DNA from: a virus
Reading direction: 5' to 3' (one strand)
Length of the DNA stretch: 64,000 bases
IMG/VR virus record: IMGVR_UViG_3300015372_000001
Location: 1-64,000 of that record
The translations under genes and the position numbers were made by a program. Under the pieces are notes generated by a model. The model made no database searches. It saw nothing but the letters and a program-made list of their open reading frames with translations, and had not been told where the DNA came from. Positions 61,908-64,000 of this stretch are shown piece after piece (the stretch's first letter is position 1; each line of letters opens with the position of its first letter).

Positions 61908-62405
61908 ATGAGCGTCCTGATCGGGATCGACCTGGGGGTGCGCAAGATCGCGCTGGCGGTGTTCATCGAGAACTCGCTGGCGGTCACCCACGCCTACGAG
62001 TCGAACGCCAAGGACCGCGATGTCCAGCTGATGCAGCTGGGCCACTACGCCCTGGATGTGGTCCAGCTCCATGCTGCGGATTCGGTCTGGACCGAGGACG
62101 TGCTGATGGGCAACAACCGCAAGTACTCGCTGGCCCTGGCCGAGACCAAGGGCGCGGTGCTGGGCTCGCTGTCCCACCTGCGACCGGCCTGCGACATCCG
62201 TACGGTCAACGTCAAGGCCTGGAAGAAGGAGGTCGTCGGGAACGGAAACGCCGGCAAGGAACAGGTGAGTAACTACATCGTTGCCACTCACCCTGCGTAT
62301 GCTGCGGTCTGTGACGGGGACCAGGACCGCATCGACGCCACCTGTGTTGCCCTCTACGGACTCCGAATCACCTCCCGAGTACGAGAGCTGCGACTCGCCG
62401 AGTAG
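61908..62405 (+). CDS. RuvC-like Holliday junction resolvase
   Basis: 165 residues, with AGGAGCG ribosome site. RNase H-fold acidic residues: Asp8 in LIGIDLGVRK, Glu63 in WTEDVLMG, and the Asp140/Asp143 group in CDGDQDRIDATCVA. It would resolve branched replication or recombination intermediates before packaging, consistent with the nearby exonuclease and SSB. Confidence 0.82.
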   Translation: MSVLIGIDLGVRKIALAVFIENSLAVTHAYESNAKDRDVQLMQLGHYALDVVQLHAADSVWTEDVLMGNNRKYSLALAETKGAVLGSLSHLRPACDIRTVNVKAWKKEVVGNGNAGKEQVSNYIVATHPAYAAVCDGDQDRIDATCVALYGLRITSRVRELRLAE

Positions 62406-62898
62406 CTACCTGCTGGACGACTGGCTGGATCTGACCGGGCAGCGCATCCCCGACTCCGATGACCAGCGGTGGGTCAGCTACAACGTCTCCGACCTCTACC
62501 CGGAGTGGCAGGACCAGGCGCACTGCGCGGGGGTCGGGGTGCAGTACTACTTCGGCGAGTCGATCCAGCAGGTGCGTCGCGCGTCCAAGCTGTGCGATGT
62601 CTGCCCGGTCTTCTACGACTGCCTGTTCCACGCCCTGGTCAACCGCGAGGGCTACGGGGTCTGGGCCGGCACATCGGGCCGGATGAGACGGCGGATCTTC
62701 AAGATGGTGGACACTGGTCAAACCACTGTGGCAGAGGTGATGGAGGTGTTCCGCCGTGGCGAAGGGGACAGGTACCGGATCGGGGCCCAAGAAGCAGGTC
62801 AGTACCGTGAGCTCGCTCCGGAGCCCGTCGCGCGAGGAGCACTGGACGAGGGCACGAGAGGCCTTCGACCTGAGGCTGGAGGGGCACTCGCCCTCTGA
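62344..62898 (+). CDS. WhiB-family iron-sulfur regulator
   Basis: About 184 residues if GTG 62344 is the start; other GTG/TTG codons lie nearby, so the N-terminus is uncertain. QAHCAGVGVQYYF and KLCDVCPVFYDCL give the four cluster cysteines in WhiB spacing (C-x2-C-x5-C for the last three), followed by GVWAGTSGRMRRR, close to the usual GVWGG turn. WhiB-like proteins in phages often control host genes or superinfection. Its 3' end overlaps the next gene by 143 bases. Confidence 0.78.
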   Translation: MLPSTDSESPPEYESCDSPSSYLLDDWLDLTGQRIPDSDDQRWVSYNVSDLYPEWQDQAHCAGVGVQYYFGESIQQVRRASKLCDVCPVFYDCLFHALVNREGYGVWAGTSGRMRRRIFKMVDTGQTTVAEVMEVFRRGEGDRYRIGAQEAGQYRELAPEPVARGALDEGTRGLRPEAGGALAL

Positions 62899-63229
62899 GA
62901 TCGCGGCCATCCTGGCGGTCACTCCCGAGTCGGTGACCCAGATGCTGAGCGAGCTGTACGGGTTCGACGCGGCCTACCTGACCGAGCAGGAGCGGACCAC
63001 CGCCCTGGCCACCGAGGTGATGCGGCTGGACAAGCTGCAGACCGCGGTCTGGCCGGCGGCGATGATGGGCGATCCGAAGTCCGTGGACTCCGCAGTGCGG
63101 ATCATCATGGCGCGGGCCAAGATCACCGGCCTGGAGCAGGCCGACCCGGTGGTGAACAAGAACCTGGTGCTGATCATGGGGGACAAGGAGGAGGACTACA
63201 TCAAGGCCCTGCAGGCGGCTACCGAGTAG
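62756..63229 (+). CDS. Probable terminase small subunit (helix-turn-helix)
   Basis: 157 residues from GTG 62756; GTG 62807 gives a shorter form. EAFDLRLEGHSPSEIAAILAVTPESVTQML is a helix-turn-helix, followed by MRLDKLQTAVWPAAMMGDPKSVDSAVRIIMARAKITGLE, the helical pattern of actinophage small terminases. This places DNA packaging genes at the end of the window, ahead of the portal at its beginning if the genome is circular. Confidence 0.7.
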   Translation: MAKGTGTGSGPKKQVSTVSSLRSPSREEHWTRAREAFDLRLEGHSPSEIAAILAVTPESVTQMLSELYGFDAAYLTEQERTTALATEVMRLDKLQTAVWPAAMMGDPKSVDSAVRIIMARAKITGLEQADPVVNKNLVLIMGDKEEDYIKALQAATE

Positions 63230-63242
63230 CACGCGCAGCCCG

Positions 63243-63248
63243 TAGGGT
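63243..63248 (+). promoter_or_regulatory. Leaderless -10 element (TAGGGT) of the 63256 gene
   Basis: TAGGGT ends seven bases before ATG 63256 with no ribosome site between. Confidence 0.5.
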
Positions 63249-63255
63249 TCGCCCC

Positions 63256-63684
63256 ATGGCAGCCAAGCGGACCTCGCTCCCCATGACCGAGCTCACCGCA
63301 GAGCAGCTGCTACTGCATGTTGTGATCCCGTCCCTCAACCGCCTGGAGAAGAAGATGACCGACCTTGGAACAGCAGTAGCAGACCTGCAGTCTGCAGTGG
63401 ACGGAGTGGCCCAGCGGCTGCTCCCGGAGATCGCCAACCTCGAGGCCGCTCTGGCCGCTGCCCAGGCAGACGACGCGGATGCGGCTGCGGCTGCTGCCGA
63501 CGCGGCTACCGCGGTGGCCAACATCCGGACCGAGGTGGACCGGCTGAACGCGCTCGGCACCGACCCGAGCACGCCGGTGGACACCGAGACCCCGCCGGTC
63601 GAGCCGCCTCCGGTCGAGGTGCCGGCCGACCCGAACGCTCCGGTCGTGGACAACACCCTCCCCGGCGACCTGCCGGTCGAGTAG
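63256..63684 (+). CDS. Coiled-coil protein with Pro-rich tail
   Basis: 142 residues. A helical N-terminus, then an Ala-rich coiled coil (about residues 35-100) and a disordered Pro/Val/Glu tail. No signal peptide. Possibly structural; function unknown. Confidence 0.64.
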   Translation: MAAKRTSLPMTELTAEQLLLHVVIPSLNRLEKKMTDLGTAVADLQSAVDGVAQRLLPEIANLEAALAAAQADDADAAAAAADAATAVANIRTEVDRLNALGTDPSTPVDTETPPVEPPPVEVPADPNAPVVDNTLPGDLPVE

Positions 63685-63707
63685 GCTACAACCGCTGCGA
63701 CCACGGC

Positions 63708-63755
63708 GAAGGCCTCGTACCGATCCTGCCCCATGCTGGACGGTCCGGGGCCTTC
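63708..63755 (+). terminator. Hairpin terminator after the 63256 gene
   Basis: A 7-bp outer stem (63708-63714 with 63749-63755) with a small inner stem, followed by GTTCTGG. Moderate terminator between the coiled-coil gene and the next operon. Confidence 0.55.
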
Positions 63756-63788
63756 GTTCTGGGTAGCGGAGATCGGGATGATGGAGAC

Positions 63789-64000
63789 ATGGTTGCCGCG
63801 AACGTGCCGATGGAGATCGACCAGGGCGAGGACTGGACCACCACGATCGTCTACACCGACGACTTCGATGAGCCCTACCACCTCGTCGCCCCGTGCCGGC
63901 TGGACATCAAGTCCAGGCAGGGAGCGATCCAGCTCACCCTGGAGACCCCGGACGAGGAGGTGCCCGAGGGCACGATCCCGGCGATCGGGATCAGCGAGGA
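63789..64000 (+). CDS. Probable virion protein, N-terminal fragment
   Basis: From ATG 63789, running off the window end. MEIDQGEDWTTTIVYTDDFDEPYHLVAPCRLDIKSRQGAIQLTL is the start typical of small phage structural proteins of the BppU/tail-fibre-base type. It is presumably the first gene of a structural or packaging operon. Confidence 0.6.
   Translation, partial: MVAANVPMEIDQGEDWTTTIVYTDDFDEPYHLVAPCRLDIKSRQGAIQLTLETPDEEVPEGTIPAIGISE

Overview
The window is almost certainly the genome, or nearly all of one, of a large tailed (siphovirus-type) actinobacteriophage. Evidence: high GC throughout; ATGA, GTGA and TGATG start/stop overlaps between most genes; a head-tail gene order starting from a truncated (probably portal) gene; one ~6 kb tape-measure gene; a WhiB-like protein and leaderless TANNNT promoters, both typical of actinobacterial systems. 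The host genus cannot be read from the sequence. The window ends in a small-terminase-like gene and an incomplete probable structural gene and begins inside the presumed portal gene. A large terminase and an endolysin were not seen, so they probably lie in the missing part. No integrase was seen.

Layout. (1) 1-23791, plus strand: head and tail operon. Portal fragment, MuF-like protein, XkdF-type protease, two Gly/Ala-rich proteins, scaffold-like protein, decoration protein, major capsid protein, connector genes, tail terminator, major tail protein, tail chaperones with a -1 frameshift, tape measure with two cell-wall-enzyme-like domains, and minor tail proteins. (2) 23792-24102: convergent terminators. 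(3) 24103-46312, minus strand: more than fifty small genes. Many are zinc-ribbon or membrane proteins; also a ParB-like protein, an AAA+ ATPase, an HNH-like protein, a DUF4262-type protein and several paralogue families. They are read from at least three promoters, each followed by a terminator-like hairpin before the first gene. (4) 46313-46727: divergent control region. (5) 46728-48230: holin-like membrane protein, collagen-like protein and a small minus-strand gene. (6) 48231-62405, plus strand: DNA replication and recombination (DnaB helicase, primase, gp32-like SSB, DNA polymerase III alpha, HNH, Cas4-like exonuclease, RuvC). Inside it is an unusual module of two EEP-fold hydrolases flanking an SGNH hydrolase and a ribbon-helix-helix regulator with its own operators. 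(7) 62344-64000: WhiB-like protein, small terminase-like protein, coiled-coil protein and the start of another probable structural gene.

Most notable: a short peptide motif, SAFG(V/I)(D/E)H, recurs in six separate small proteins of the head region. It is N-terminal in four and C-terminal in two, which looks like a shared virion-targeting or processing tag. Also notable are four palindromic operators around the RHH gene, a repeated promoter - hairpin - terminator leader in the leftward arm, six likely leaderless promoters, and five very small genes (30-55 codons) that fit exactly between neighbouring genes.
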